Below are positions 11,501 through 22,984 of a stretch of 64,000 nucleotides of DNA, in pieces; positions within the stretch are counted from its first letter, which is position 1, and each line of letters opens with the position of its first letter. This stretch comes from Owenia fusiformis (lineage: Eukaryota; Annelida; Polychaeta; Sabellida; Oweniidae). The notes beneath the pieces were generated by a model. The model was not told the DNA's origin. It was given only the letters and a program-made list of their open reading frames with translations, and made no database searches. The stretch covers positions 35,758,528-35,822,527 of the forward strand of contig CAIIXF020000012.1 of NCBI GenBank assembly GCA_903813345.2, written 5' to 3'. A program made the position numbers and the translations under genes.

Positions 11501-14500
11501 TTTGTAATTAAGTATACAGTTCGCATTTTTGGCAGCAATCGATTTAAATTGAATATGTGAGAATATGAAATTTTCATTTAGCAACAACGACGACACCAAA
11601 GACAACACCAGTGTCTTCTTCAACGACAATTGCAACAACAGTTACGCCTTTCAACTGCTCCAGTCCAGTTATTCCAGCAAGTAAGTATTCTTAATCATCT
11701 AAATTGTTCAGTACCTGCAGATAAAAATGCTGTAGCCTTTTCTGGTTCATTACTCGACTATGTCTTGATCGTAGAAAATCAAATCAAGGTCTCCAAAGAT
11801 CTTCAAAGTCTTAAAAATGTATATCAGTAAGCAACTTGCACAATTCTCTACATATTTTATATCATATAGAAGATTTAGATAATTCATTAAATGAAAAATT
11901 ATTAGAACTAATGAGTCATTTTGTGAATCAACGTTTGAGCCAAATTGATCGGTTTGGCTAAATTTTGCATGCATGTGTTAACTCATCCCTGGCCCATGGG
12001 ATTATAGTTTCTTATATGAGTGATAACATTACTTTGGTAAATTTTAAAATCTTAATGTATTCCTATTCGCGTTGTCTAAAATTGCCGCTAATGTGTTTTT
12101 TTTATAAAACTTTGGCAATCAATTGCATGTCTATGATTGTTTACTAAAGGAATAAATCTATGTATAAAAAAATATATTGTATATCAGAATCACGAATCAA
12201 TGACATGCAACCTAAATATGAATCAGAATTGATTCAGAGACCACACCAAACCAAAAACATTTCAACCAATGGAGGCAATTTGCATTTATCCCAACGAACG
12301 AAGTTCGGTAGGGATATAGTGAAGCCCTCCGTCCGTCCGACAGTCAGTCAGTCCTACCGTCCGTCCGTCCGTCCGGAAAATAACGGGACTTTTTCATTCT
12401 AAACCAAAGAAATTTATATTATTGTTTGAAATTTTGGTAGTATATTCACAACATCTATCTATTTCACATATATTCCGTGTTTTTCATCCTGACCCCCAGG
12501 GGAAAACAGAAATTTTCGCTAATTTTTAGATCTTTCTGAAGCATAGCTTTATTATACTCAAATGAAAGGCAATTAAGAGTAGATTGCAAATATTGTATCT
12601 TTTTCTGATTCGAGCCTCGTAAAATTCAAAATGGCCGTCTAATGTACGATTTTGCAATAATTGTTCGATCCCTTCAAAGTACAGCTATATTATACTCAAA
12701 TTGAAGGAATTTTGGAGTAGATCACAGTTAAATTCATATGGCTGCTTTGCAGGAATTCGCAATTCTAAAATCTAAATTTATCAATTTTAACCAAAGTAAT
12801 GAAAATAATTGATTGGAATTCGGTAATTGATATTTTGTTTGTTGGGATTTGCTACTCTGCGGAGTTGCCGTTATCTAGTTCCTTTATATAATAATTTTAT
12901 TGTTTCGACAGGTAGTTCAACGGGAAATATCGTCGGGGGAGTTCTTGGTTCACTGTTTGCCATTGGCATCATCGCTGCTCTTGCATTCTTTGTCTTCAAG
13001 CTGAACAATGAAGTCAAACAATTGAAGAAAGAAAACTCTCTATTACTATTCCAATATAAAAGAGTATTTTATGTTGTTTTCATAGGTAGTTCAACGGGAA
13101 ATATCGTCGGAGGAGTTCTTGGTTCACTGTTTGCCATTGGCATCATTGCTGTTCTTGCATTCTTCGTCTTCAAGCTGAACAATGAAAACAAAAAATTGAA
13201 AGAAGAAAACTCACTATTACAAAAAGATTCAAATCGGTATAGGTAAAAACTGCAGTCAGTTGAAAAATCACACGATCTTCACCTTATATAATCTAAGCAT
13301 TACTTTCATAAAGCAACCAATTTTATTAAGATAGAATGCTTCACTCCCCATTCCTGAAACAGTACCTCGCCTGATTGAACTGGATGGATATATAAGATAA
13401 ACAATGCAAATTATTCTCAATGCATTATTATATTGTATATGTCGACTGCAAGTATATTTATATCTATTTATCGTCATTCATTCTTTCATTGTTGTTTTCA
13501 TTGTTTTGAAGCACTGGTCCAAGTAGCGAGGTAAATGTTGCCTTTCAACAAAGTCAAAGCGTTCCATATGAAGAAGTTGACTTTAAAACAAACACGTACG
13601 CTCGGCTAAACAAAGATGATGTTAGCGTTCACATTGTAAGTTTAATTGTCAAATAAAATTGCAGTCTCTAATCACATGTTAAAAATGGATTTCAAATTTC
13701 AAATACCACTACTTGTGTGATTTAGCCAAACGCATGTGACAACGAATACCCAAAGGAAGTAATTGAAATCAGGGCCACATTAGATGCTGGTGAATTTGGT
13801 GTTGTAAAACTAGTGAATGTTTCAAATATCACTGTTTGTATGATTTAGCCAAACACATCTGACAAAGAATATCCAATGGAAGTAATTGATATCGGGGCCA
13901 CATTAGGTGCTGGTGAATTTGGTGTTGTAAAACTAGTGAATGTTTCAAATATCACTGTTTGTATGATTCAGGCAAACACATCTGACAAAGAATATCCAAT
14001 GGAAGTAATTGATATCTGGGCCACACTAGGTGCAGGTGAATTTGGTGTTGTAAAACTCGTGAATGTCAATTACAATGTGAATGCCCCATTTATGGCCGCT
14101 GCGAAGATATTAAAGGGTAAGTAAAAATGCTTGGTACCATTTCCGAATGCTTGATTTTGCCACGATTTCGTAGGATGTAGGCAAAATCTTCCCCACCATC
14201 ATTCTGGCGTCTCGTGAGTCATTCGTTCGCAAACAAATATATTTTCCTCAACATATGACGACGTGAACCAATGTGCTAAAAATGTCGTGAAGATTTCGTT
14301 TGCATCTCCTGGAATCATGGAAAATGAAAAACCGTACCTCCGTCCGAGGCTGTGACATTTTATTACCAATTTGAAAACACAGTGTATATAAAGGAATTGT
14401 GTCTCAATATGCATTAAGAATAAAGTTTATGGTCATTTTTCATCTTAATTTGGTATATTATTGCAGACAATGCATCAGATGACGACCACGAGGCCCTGCT

Positions 14501-17500
14501 TTGTAAATTGGATCTGATGAAACAGTTACCAAAACATAGCAGTACGGCATAGTTTTCATGTCCATTTTATTGTTAACTTTGGTATATCTTGTTGCAGATA
14601 ATGCATCTGATGACGACCACCGGGCTCTGCTTCGTGAATTGGATCTGATGAAGCAGTTACCAAAACATAACAATGTGGTAGAACTTCTGGGTTACTCGAA
14701 ATACAATGGTACGATATTTAATGCATACTGTATATATCAATAGCTTCAAGGCAGGTTTCATCCATCCTCTGAACGCAGGGGTTCAGACATCATGTTCTAC
14801 GTTCCTTCATTGTTTCGGAAATAGCGACTTCTGGAGGCATGTGTTCGGAGGGTGGATTTCATAAGAGTTATTGGACATCTGGTAAAGATAAATAATGAGA
14901 TATGTTGATATTGTTGAACAGATTTTTTTTACTTATGTAGTATTAAAATGTTTAAACAAATCAAGGTGAATTTCATGTTGATTATCAATTATATCAATTA
15001 TTTATTTATCCTTAGTAGTAATTGATTATAATCCATTAATATTGTCAATACCATATTCCAATATAATACAGAGTGGTAAAAAAAATGGAAACCCGTACAC
15101 CATTTTCCTCATATATTTGTCATTTTAATAAATAACTCCCTGATATTTTGCACATTTGTACATCATTCAATTTCCTACCAGCCTACTCTATTTCATGACC
15201 ATCAGATTGATAGTCACAATGTTACAGCACTTTACAGAACATGCCCTAGTGGCCAATATTGCGCTGTCGGGTCGCCTGCACTCGCCGTCCAAAATGTCCC
15301 TACCTGTAGGGATATGGCAAGGAAAAAGTGTATGAGAATGACCTCAGGACAATCACAAACCTCAAAAGTGAGATCATCCGTATCATTCAGGCCATACCTG
15401 CTGAGGAATGCATTCGGCCCATTGATAACTGTGCAGGTTTGCCTACAGCGTGATGATGGCCAAACTTGAAGCATGTTATTCAAAGTACTGTAAAATTGTC
15501 ACTATCAGTCTGATGGTCATGAAATTTAGTAGGGTGGTAGGAAATTGAATGATGTACAAATATGTGAAATATCAGGGAGTAAATCTCTAAAATGACAAAG
15601 ATATTAGGAAAATGCAGGGTTTCCCTTTTTTGACCACCCTGTAATACAGCGCTACTTTATATATAACTATTTACTATAAACATTTTTGATCATATCGTAT
15701 CATGTTTATATTTATAGACCAAACTATGATACTCGTTGAGTATCTACCCTTGGGAGACCTGCAAAGCTACTTGAGAGCCAACAAAGCAAAATACATCAGG
15801 TCTGATAAGTTGGACACCAGTAAAGAATTGATACAGTTTGGATATCAGATTGCGTGTGGAATGAACCATATATCATCTTTCAAAGCAAGTGATTTTCTTA
15901 GTTCCTGTATAAATTGATAATTTACGATGGTTTTACTTGGGTTAATGTCTAGTGTTTGAGCATGTATGCTTGATAAAGAGGTACATGCATTGAAAGTTAT
16001 TTACGTCATTATGTCCAACATAGGTGATACCATGCGAAGTTTCAAATGTACGTATCTTATATACTTTGTAATACGTATAGCCCTTCAGAAGCTCCACACA
16101 AATAGGCCTTTATTTATTTCTAGTTTCTGCACCGTGACCTTGCAGCCAGGAATATCTTACTGGGTGCAAATAAAGTTTGCAAGATCTCTGATTTTGGTCT
16201 CTCGAGGGATGTTGCTGAAAGAGATCTGTACAGTAGAACGTCACAAGTAAGTCATTTAGTTGTTTGAATCATTAAACCCGAACTGTTTTTGTATGATTTT
16301 GTGTTTTTCTGTTGTCACACATTCTATACCCAGAATGCATGAAATCCAACATATAATGTCAGATTATACACAATATAATTTCACATCTTATGGCTGTCTT
16401 CCAATAAGATGGATGTCTCCTGAAGCTCTTTTCCATAATATCTACACAACCAAGAAATATGTATGGGCCTATGGTATACTCCTCTGGGAAATACTAACAT
16501 TTGAATATGCTTAATATTGTAGGGCCATCTTCCCATTAGATGGTTGTCTCCTGAAGCTCTTTTCCAGAATATCTACACAACAAAGAATGATGTATGGGCC
16601 TATGGTATAATCCTCTTGGAAATACTAACATTTGAATATGCATCATATTGTAGGGCCGTCTTCCTATTCGATGGATGTCTCCAGAAGCTCTTTTCCACAA
16701 TATCTACACAACCAAGAATGATGTATGGGCCTATTGTATACTGCTTTGGGAAATACTAACATTTTAATATGCATCATATTGTAGGGCCGTCTTCCAATAA
16801 GATGGATGTCTGCTGAAGTTCTGTTCAACAATATCTACACAACCAAGAATGATGTATGGGCCTATGGTATACTCCTCTGGGAAATACTAACATTTGAATA
16901 TGCATCATATTGTAGGGCCGTCTTCCAATTAGATGGATGTCTCCAGAAGCTCTTTTCCACAATATCTACACAACCAAGAATGATGTATGGGCCTTTGGTA
17001 TTCTCCTCTGGGAAATACTAACATTTGAATATGCATCATATTGTAGGGCTGTCTTCCAATAAGATGGATGTCTCCGGAAGCTCTTTTCCACAAAATCTAC
17101 ACAACCAAGAATGATGTATGGGCCTATGGTATACTCCTCTGGGAAATACTTATGTTTGAATATGCATCATATTGTAGGGCCGTCTTCCCATTAGATGGTT
17201 GTCTCCTGAAGCTCTTTTCCACAATATCTACACAACCAAGAATGATGTATGGGCCTATGGTATTACTCATCTCGGAAATACTAACATTTGAATATGCTTC
17301 ATATTGCCGTCATCCCATTAGATGCATGTCTCCTGAAGCTCTTTTCCACAATATCTACACAACCAAGAATGATGTATGGGCCTATGGTATACTCCTCTAG
17401 GAAATACTAACATTTGAATATGCATCATATTGTAGGGCCGTCTTCCTATTCGATGGATGTCTCCAGAAGCTCTTTTCCACAATATCTACACAACCAAGAA

Positions 17501-20500
17501 TGATGTATGGGCCTATGGTATACTCCTCTGGGAAATACTAACATATGAATATGCATCATATTGTAGGGCCGTCTTCCAATTAGATGGATGTCTCCTGAAG
17601 CTCTTTTCCACAATATCTACACAACCAAGAATGATGTATGGGCCTATGGTATACTCCTCTGGGAAATACTAACATATGAATATGCATCATATTGTAGGGC
17701 CGTCTTCCAATTAGATGGATGTCTCCCGAAGCTCTTTTCCACAATATCTACACAACCAAGAATGATGCATGGGCCTATGGTATACTCCTCTGGGAAATAA
17801 TAACATTTGAATATGCATCATATTGTAGGGCCATCTTCCAATAAGATGGATCTCTCCTGAAGCCTTTTTCCACAATATCTACACAACAAAGAATGATGTA
17901 TTGGCCTATGGTATACTCCTCTGGGAAATACTTACATTTGAATATGGTATACTCCTCTGGGAAATATTAACATTTGAATATGCATCATATTGTAGGGCCG
18001 TCTTCCAATTATATGGATGTCTCCTGAAGCTCTTTTCCACAATATCTACACAACCAAGAATGATGTATTGGCCTATGGTATACTCCTTTGGGAAATACTA
18101 ACATTTGAATATGCATCATATTGTAGGGCCGTCTTCCTATTCGATGGATGTCTCCAGAAGCTCTTTTCCACAATATCTACACAACCAAGAATGATGTATG
18201 GGCCTATGGTATACTCCTCTGGGAAATACTAACATATGAATATGCATCATATTGTAGGGCCGTCTTCCAATTAGATGGATGTCTCCTGAAGCTCTTTTCC
18301 ACAATATCTACACAACAAAGAATGATGTATTGGCCTATGGTATACTCCTCTGGGAAATACTTACATTTGAATATGGTATACTCCTCTGGGAAATATTAAC
18401 ATTTGAATATGCATCATATTGTAGGGCCGTCTTCCAATTAGATGGATGTTTCCTGAAGCTCTTTTCCACAATATCTACACAACAAAGAATGATGTATGGG
18501 CCTATGGTATACTCCTCTGGGAAATGTTAACATTTGAATGTACATCATATTGTAGGGCCGTCTTCCCATTAGATGGTTGTCTCCTGAAGTTCTTTTCCAC
18601 AATATCTACACAACAAAGAATGATGTATGGGCCAATGGTATACTCCTCTGGGAAATACTAACATTTGAGTATGCATCATATTGTAGGGCCGTCTTCCAAT
18701 TAGATGGACGTCTCCTGAAGCTCTGTTCCACAATATCTACACAACCAAGAATGATGTATGGGCCTATGGTATACTCCTCTGGGAAATAATAACATTTGAA
18801 TATGCATCATATTGTAGGGCCGTCTTCCAATTAGATGGATGTCTCCTGAAGCTCTTTTCCACAATATCTACACAACCAAGAATGATGTATGGGCCTATGG
18901 TATACTCCTCTGGGAAATAATAACATTTGAATATGCATCATATTGTAGGGCCGTCTTCCAATTAGATGGATGTCTCCTGAAGCTCTGTTCCACAATATCT
19001 ACACAACCAAGAATGATGTGTGGGCCTATGGTATACTCCTCTTGGAAATACTAACATTTGAATATGCATCATATTGTAGGGCCGTCTTCCAATTAGATGG
19101 ATGTCTCCTGAAGCTCTGTTCCACAATATCTACACAACCAAGAATGATGTATGGGCCTATGGTATACTCCTCTGGGAAATACTTACATTTGAATGTACAT
19201 CATATTGTAGGGCCGTCTTCCAATTAGATGGATGCCTCCTGAAGTTCTGTTCCACAATATCTACACAACCAAGAATGATGTATGGGCCTATGGTATACTC
19301 CTCTGGGAAATACTTACATTTGAATGTACATCATATTGTAGGGCCGTCTTCCAATTAGATGGATGCCTCCTGAAGCTCTGTTCCACAATATCTACACAAC
19401 CAAGAATGATGTATGGGCCTATGGTATACTCCTCTGGGAAATACTTACATTTGAATGTACATCATATTGTAGGGCCGTCTTCCAATTAGATGGATGCCTC
19501 CTGAAGTTCTGTTCCACAATATCTACACAACCAAGAATGATGTATGGGCCTATGGTATACTCCTCTGGGAAATACTTACATTTGAATGTACATCATATTG
19601 TAGGGCCGTCTTCCAATTAGATGGATGCCTCCTGAAGTTCTGTTCCACAATATCTACACAACCAAGAATGATGTATGGGCCTATGGTATACTCCTCTTGG
19701 AGATACTTACATTTGAATATGCATCATATTGTAGGGCCGTCTTCCAATCAGATGGATGTCTCCAGAAGCTCTTTTCCACAATATCTACACAACCAAGAAT
19801 GATGTATGGGCCTATGGTATACTGCTCTGGGAAATACTAACATTTGGTAATAGTTTCTCACTTAATATAAGTTTATTAAATTACAATAATTCTGTACAGT
19901 GTAAAATGTTGGAAACAATGCTTAATGAGCATGCCAATGTCTCCATAAAAACCTTTACACTCTCTGAGTGAGCTATAGATTTTGCGCTATCTAATCGAAT
20001 ATGAAATCTAATCTAATATTTTGAAATATGGCATTTTCTGACGTAAACTCAGAACTCTTGCCTGGCAGGACTCTGAAAAGCGTTACAAATTACTGGGAAC
20101 AAACAAAACATTGTATAACAGTGACAATTTTCTAAAAGATTACCGATGCTATCTCTATACTTAGTGGCCAGTTTATTACTTTTTTTAGTGACATAATAGT
20201 AATTGGCATTCTGACAAGTAGATCACATCCCAGATGGGTGCGTCCCACAGCCAAAGAATTGATATTTATATGCTGTTCATATTGTCAATCTTCAACTAGG
20301 TTCAACGCCTTATACTGGGATGAAAGGCAAGGAGGTCATGGAATTTGTGAAAGCTGGGAATGTGATGGACAAGCCACAACATTGTAAAGTAACACTGTAT
20401 GTTTTAATTCGGAGCTCCTAATATTCTTACTCAGATCTGCCTGTGAGAAAGTATCAAAAAAATGAAACCAACACTTGAATAATTATGTAAAATATTAATT

Positions 20501-21227
20501 ACATAGAATAGTACAATAATGTCATTTCTAAGGGCAATATAGTGAGATATTGGACCGAGGGCCGAAGGCCCAAGGTCCAATATTTCACTATATTGCTCGC
20601 AGAAATGACGTTATTAGTATTATTACCACCGTTAACGACCAGGACTGAAACAGCAAGAAAATCTTACGCATTGAATGATATCTAATTTCCCGGGGGAAAT
20701 TGCCGGTCCAGAATATATTCTAGACCGGTCCATATGGACCACCACTATGACGTCACACATTTCTCAGGTCGATATAGTAAAATGAACGCCTTCTAAACTA
20801 GCAATAAAACCCCTAGAACTGGCCCGGCAAGGTGGTAATAATATGTTATTAAAGTATTAGCAAGGCTAGAGTAATTAGTAGATGTCCATATTGATTTTGA
20901 AAAATGAAGCAATGTCGTTTGGAACTGGGAAAAATTCACATTGAATACTGTGGATATGCATTACTGAATTTTTTCATTATTTCTTATTATTGAATATTAT
21001 GTATACGTTAACTATTTTGGTGATTTGTATTAAAAAAATTAATTTGCAGATATAATGTGATGGCAGAATGTTGGAGCCATGATTCGGGTAGACGACCAAC
21101 ATTCTCAGATCTCATGTCCAAAATGGAGAACATCTTACAGGAAGAAACTCCTTATTTGGCAATGAATGACTTTAATGAGGCTCTTTATGCTTATATTAAC
21201 CCAAGGAATCTCAAAGAAAAACTTTAG
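8554..21227 (+). CDS. Ig-domain receptor tyrosine kinase (14 exons, 766 codons)
   Basis: Transmembrane receptor with a cytosolic tyrosine kinase. Exons with GT-AG borders and matching phases: 8554-8608, 8828-9172, 9762-10052, 10273-10569, 11582-11680, 13086-13242, 13512-13635, 13972-14116, 14598-14708, 15718-15884, 16124-16246, 19735-19846, 20300-20396, 21050-21227. Residues 1-18: signal peptide. 20-133: Ig (Cys in LTCHI and GKYPC). 134-230: Ig-like. 231-329: Ig-like ending VYRCCASN, first Cys missing. 330-362: Thr/Ser stalk. About 368-390: membrane span. 415-456: juxtamembrane with VPYEEV. Kinase: GAGEFGVV 476-483, Lys501, Glu518, HRDLAARN 600-607, DFG 620-622, one loop Tyr (633), RWMSPEAL 644-651, DVWAYG 661-666. 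The short tail has YLAM, a YxxM motif. All catalytic residues are present. Subfamily not resolved. Five exons are preceded by tandem partial copies of themselves, annotated separately. Transcript structure is inferred. Confidence 0.85.
9650..9761 (+). repeat. decayed tandem copy of the start of receptor exon 3
   Basis: The run at 9660-9735 (TATCATGCACTATGTCAGG, then GATACCATGATGATCACAATTG) matches the first part of exon 3 (from 9762) at a spacing of 105 bp. The corresponding acceptor AG is lost (TCTGGATCC in place of TTCCAGAACCC), so this copy is unlikely to be spliced. It has the same layout as the other exon duplications in this gene: intron end plus exon start, no donor. Confidence 0.65.
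10895..11499. mobile_element. CAGGGTGTCCC palindromic MITE in receptor intron 4
   Basis: Second copy of the 6.6 kb family. The left end is CAGGGTGTCCCGAAAGTATG at 10897, the right end GGGACACCCTG ends at 11497, and TA flanks both sides (10895-10896, 11498-11499). The right end lacks about 25 bp next to the terminal motif compared with the first copy. Confidence 0.75.
12270..12380. repeat. CCGT microsatellite and flanking dispersed repeat, receptor intron 5
   Basis: Runs of CCGT and CAGT occupy 12328-12376, directly after CCCAACGAACGAAGTTCGG, a word that looks like part of a dispersed repeat. The remaining intron sequence to 12900 shows nothing recognisable. Confidence 0.55.
12912..13242 (+). 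repeat. tandem duplicate of the transmembrane exon (period 174 bp)
   Basis: Two copies start at 12912 and 13086, each directly after an AG and each with the coding run [20 protein letters not shown]. The first copy has no donor. Its 3' part (TATTACTATTCCAATATAAAAG, then a T-rich tract and TTTTCATAG) runs straight into the acceptor of copy 2. The period is 58 codons and the reading frame stays open across the junction, so an mRNA starting at 12912 would encode two membrane spans while use of 13086 gives one. Only copy 2 ends in a donor (GTAAAA at 13243). Confidence 0.85.
13726..14116 (+). repeat. three tandem copies of the kinase glycine-loop exon (period 123 bp)
   Basis: Acceptors lie before 13726, 13849 and 13972. 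Each copy encodes the glycine loop ([27 protein letters not shown]). Only the third continues to the ATP-binding Lys (AAAKILK) and a GTAAGT donor at 14117. Entry at copy 1 meets an in-frame TAG at 13846-13848. Entry at copy 2 reads through in frame into copy 3, adding 41 residues and a second glycine loop. Copy 3 is the expected exon. Confidence 0.85.
14467..14708 (+). repeat. tandem duplicate of the alphaC-helix kinase exon (period 131 bp)
   Basis: Copies start after TTGCAG at 14467 and 14598. Both encode DNASDDDH...[10 protein letters not shown]. Copy 1 diverges after that, hits a TAG and has no donor. Copy 2 continues through [13 protein letters not shown] to a GTACG donor at 14709. The intron piece repeated between them (TTTGGTATAT...TTGCAG) includes the acceptor. 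Confidence 0.8.
15067..15643 (+). mobile_element. mariner-type palindromic MITE with transposase remnant, receptor intron 9
   Basis: The ends CAGAGTGGTAAAAAAAATGG (15069) and TTTTTTGACCACCCTG (ending 15641) are inverted, TA flanks both, and about 150 bp inner arms match. The core (about 15310-15480, plus strand) reads as the C-terminal tail of a mariner/Tc1 transposase: [17 protein letters not shown], then after a frameshift QRDDGQ. This suggests the MITE derives from an autonomous mariner copy. Confidence 0.7.
15885..16123 (+). other. GC-AG intron of the receptor gene
   Basis: The exon ending SSF-K at 15884 is followed by GCAAGT, not GT. GCAAGT is the strong form of the minor GC donor. The acceptor TTTCTAG precedes 16124, and phase 0 on both sides restores the normal kinase order (...ISSFK, then [10 protein letters not shown]). 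No GT donor nearby keeps the frame. Confidence 0.7.
16370..19846 (+). repeat. 26-copy tandem array of the kinase APE/alphaF exon (period 131 bp)
   Basis: The MSPEAL codons begin at 16413, 16544, 16675, 16806, 16937, 17068, 17199, 17326, 17457, 17588, 17719, 17850, 18017, 18148, 18279, 18446, 18577, 18708, 18839, 18970, 19101, 19232, 19363, 19494, 19625 and 19756. A unit is an intron tail (ATATGCATCATATTGTAG) plus the exon encoding [13 protein letters not shown] through WEILTF. The acceptor AG is present in 24 units; unit 1 (16413) and unit 8 (17326) lack it. Only the last has a donor (GTAATAG at 19847). In the others the exon runs directly into the next intron tail. Two units carry a 36 bp internal duplication (before 18017 and 18446). 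Entering an internal copy reads [11 protein letters not shown], shifts frame in the next unit and stops. Confidence 0.95.
20515..20850. mobile_element. MITE-like inverted repeat in receptor intron 13
   Basis: CAATATAGTGAGATATTGGA and its inverse TCCAATATTTCACTATATTG form a hairpin at about 20536-20605. Further in, TATTATTACCACC (20628) pairs with GGTGGTAATAATA (20830). The boundaries and superfamily are uncertain. Confidence 0.45.
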
Positions 21228-22984
21228 AAACTATAAGTTGATTAACTTAAATAACTTCACTCTACTATACCCATTTGGCTTATTAGTAATGATTATGTAT
21301 TTGTTTTTATTTGTCTGTTCCTTATGAATGGTTTATCGGTTGAAAGTTGAAGATGTTAGTAAGGCACTTTCAAAAATATATTAAACAATTCAATTAGACA
21401 AACAAAGTATCTTATGCATTTCTAGGTGTTAGGTATAGTAGAGTGACGTATACATTGTACAGCAGTAGCCGTGACAGGTACGGCAACCTGCCTTTTGTCT
21501 TGACCTAAAATCTGTAAATGGATTAATCCATGACCCTTCAAAAATTCAGGAATTAAACTAAAACTGATTCCGACTTCCAGAATATTTTAATATATCCATT
21601 TCTTGTTAGTTTTCTGCAATGTTAACTTCATGTGTCGGTAAAGCTGCACACTTTGATTGATTATTGTTCGTGTATTTTGATCTTGAAAACTTTGCCAAAA
21701 GGCTGAAGATTCGCACATAATGCAATAATGCATTTACTGTTTATTTTAGTTTACTGTTGATTTTAGTTGAACAATCCGGTATTATGTGTAAGTAATATTT
21801 GTGAATTGTATCTTTGTTCAGGATTTAACGAAGATGCATAGATATTCGATGCTTATTGTTCGTGTTTTCTGTTGATAGATTGAGTCATTTTCATGATTCC
21901 CGGGGATACCCGTGGAATGCACGTGATTCGCCATTGTTATGAAAAGTTGTGAGCATTCTCAAACTTTTTCGTCAATATATAATATTAGTTTTAACTTTAG
22001 CCATACCGGATTTAATTTAAGATTACCTTGACTTTTGGAGAAATTCCAAACAGTTTGATTGCAAAGGAGTTGGGTAAACAAGGCCATTTTAAGCCCCACC
22101 TGATTTTCAAGTTTTCTATTTATTTTATTAATCTATGTGATATATGTGTTTCAAAAATGTATGAAAATTTAGGTCAAAGTCATATTCCCCAGGTCAAGGT
22201 CAAATTTAAAAAATTCATTATTTTCTACCAAAATATACCTTTTTGGTTAAAATATCACAAATATCTGTAGGAATTTAGTCTCATAGAGGTTGGAATTACA
22301 ATATTGTGATGATCCTCCCATACTTAATACAATGTTATGTGATTATTCTGGAGGATTATCACTTTATTTAAATTGCTCTTACCTTTATTTATCAATTATG
22401 TTTGTAAATACTTCATAATTCAGAGGTTTGTTCAGAATTTTCTTATTTCACTACTTCCTTATTCAGCTGTTTGTTGATAGTCTCATAAAAAAAGGTTTAT
22501 TTCTTACACTAGGCACATTATGTCAACTTTATATCAAATGTTGGTTATGTTATTGTTTATTTTAGCAATATTTAATGTTTATTATGTGTGATTGTTTATA
22601 GGGGGCCAAACTAAGCGATTACATTTTATTTTGAGACTATAAAATTTTGCCTAGATTTGCATGAATCATCAGTTCTTCAGTGAGACTTTGAATCACCTGC
22701 AAGTAACAGGAACAGGAACTTTCTCTCTGCATTTTGGAATTGATACACATACATATTGGATATATATCATCTTATTAGATACACTAACCTAGGTGAACGG
22801 GTTGGTAAGGTAATGGAATTACTTTTACTCTAAAACAGAGAAACTGTTTATACCTTTTCCTTGTTGGTGAATCTTCTGATTTCTCTCACTCATTTGGCTT
22901 CATTTACATTAGCATAAATTCATTTAAACCACATTGAGAGTTATTATATCAGGTTCTAAAAGAATATTCAGGACCATTTTGTTT
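21228..22984. other. 3' flank of the receptor gene, no further gene seen
   Basis: ATTAAA near 21380 could act as a weak poly(A) signal for the receptor. The rest is AT-rich unique-looking sequence with no exon I can support. Confidence 0.4.

Noticed and set aside
12912-13242. receptor with two membrane spans as the main form
   Set aside because: Possible in frame, but the second acceptor has the better T-rich tract and gives a normal type I topology; kept only as a finding.
16370-19846. CRISPR-like regular array
   Set aside because: The repeats are adjacent copies of an exon plus intron tail with no unique spacers, in a eukaryotic gene.
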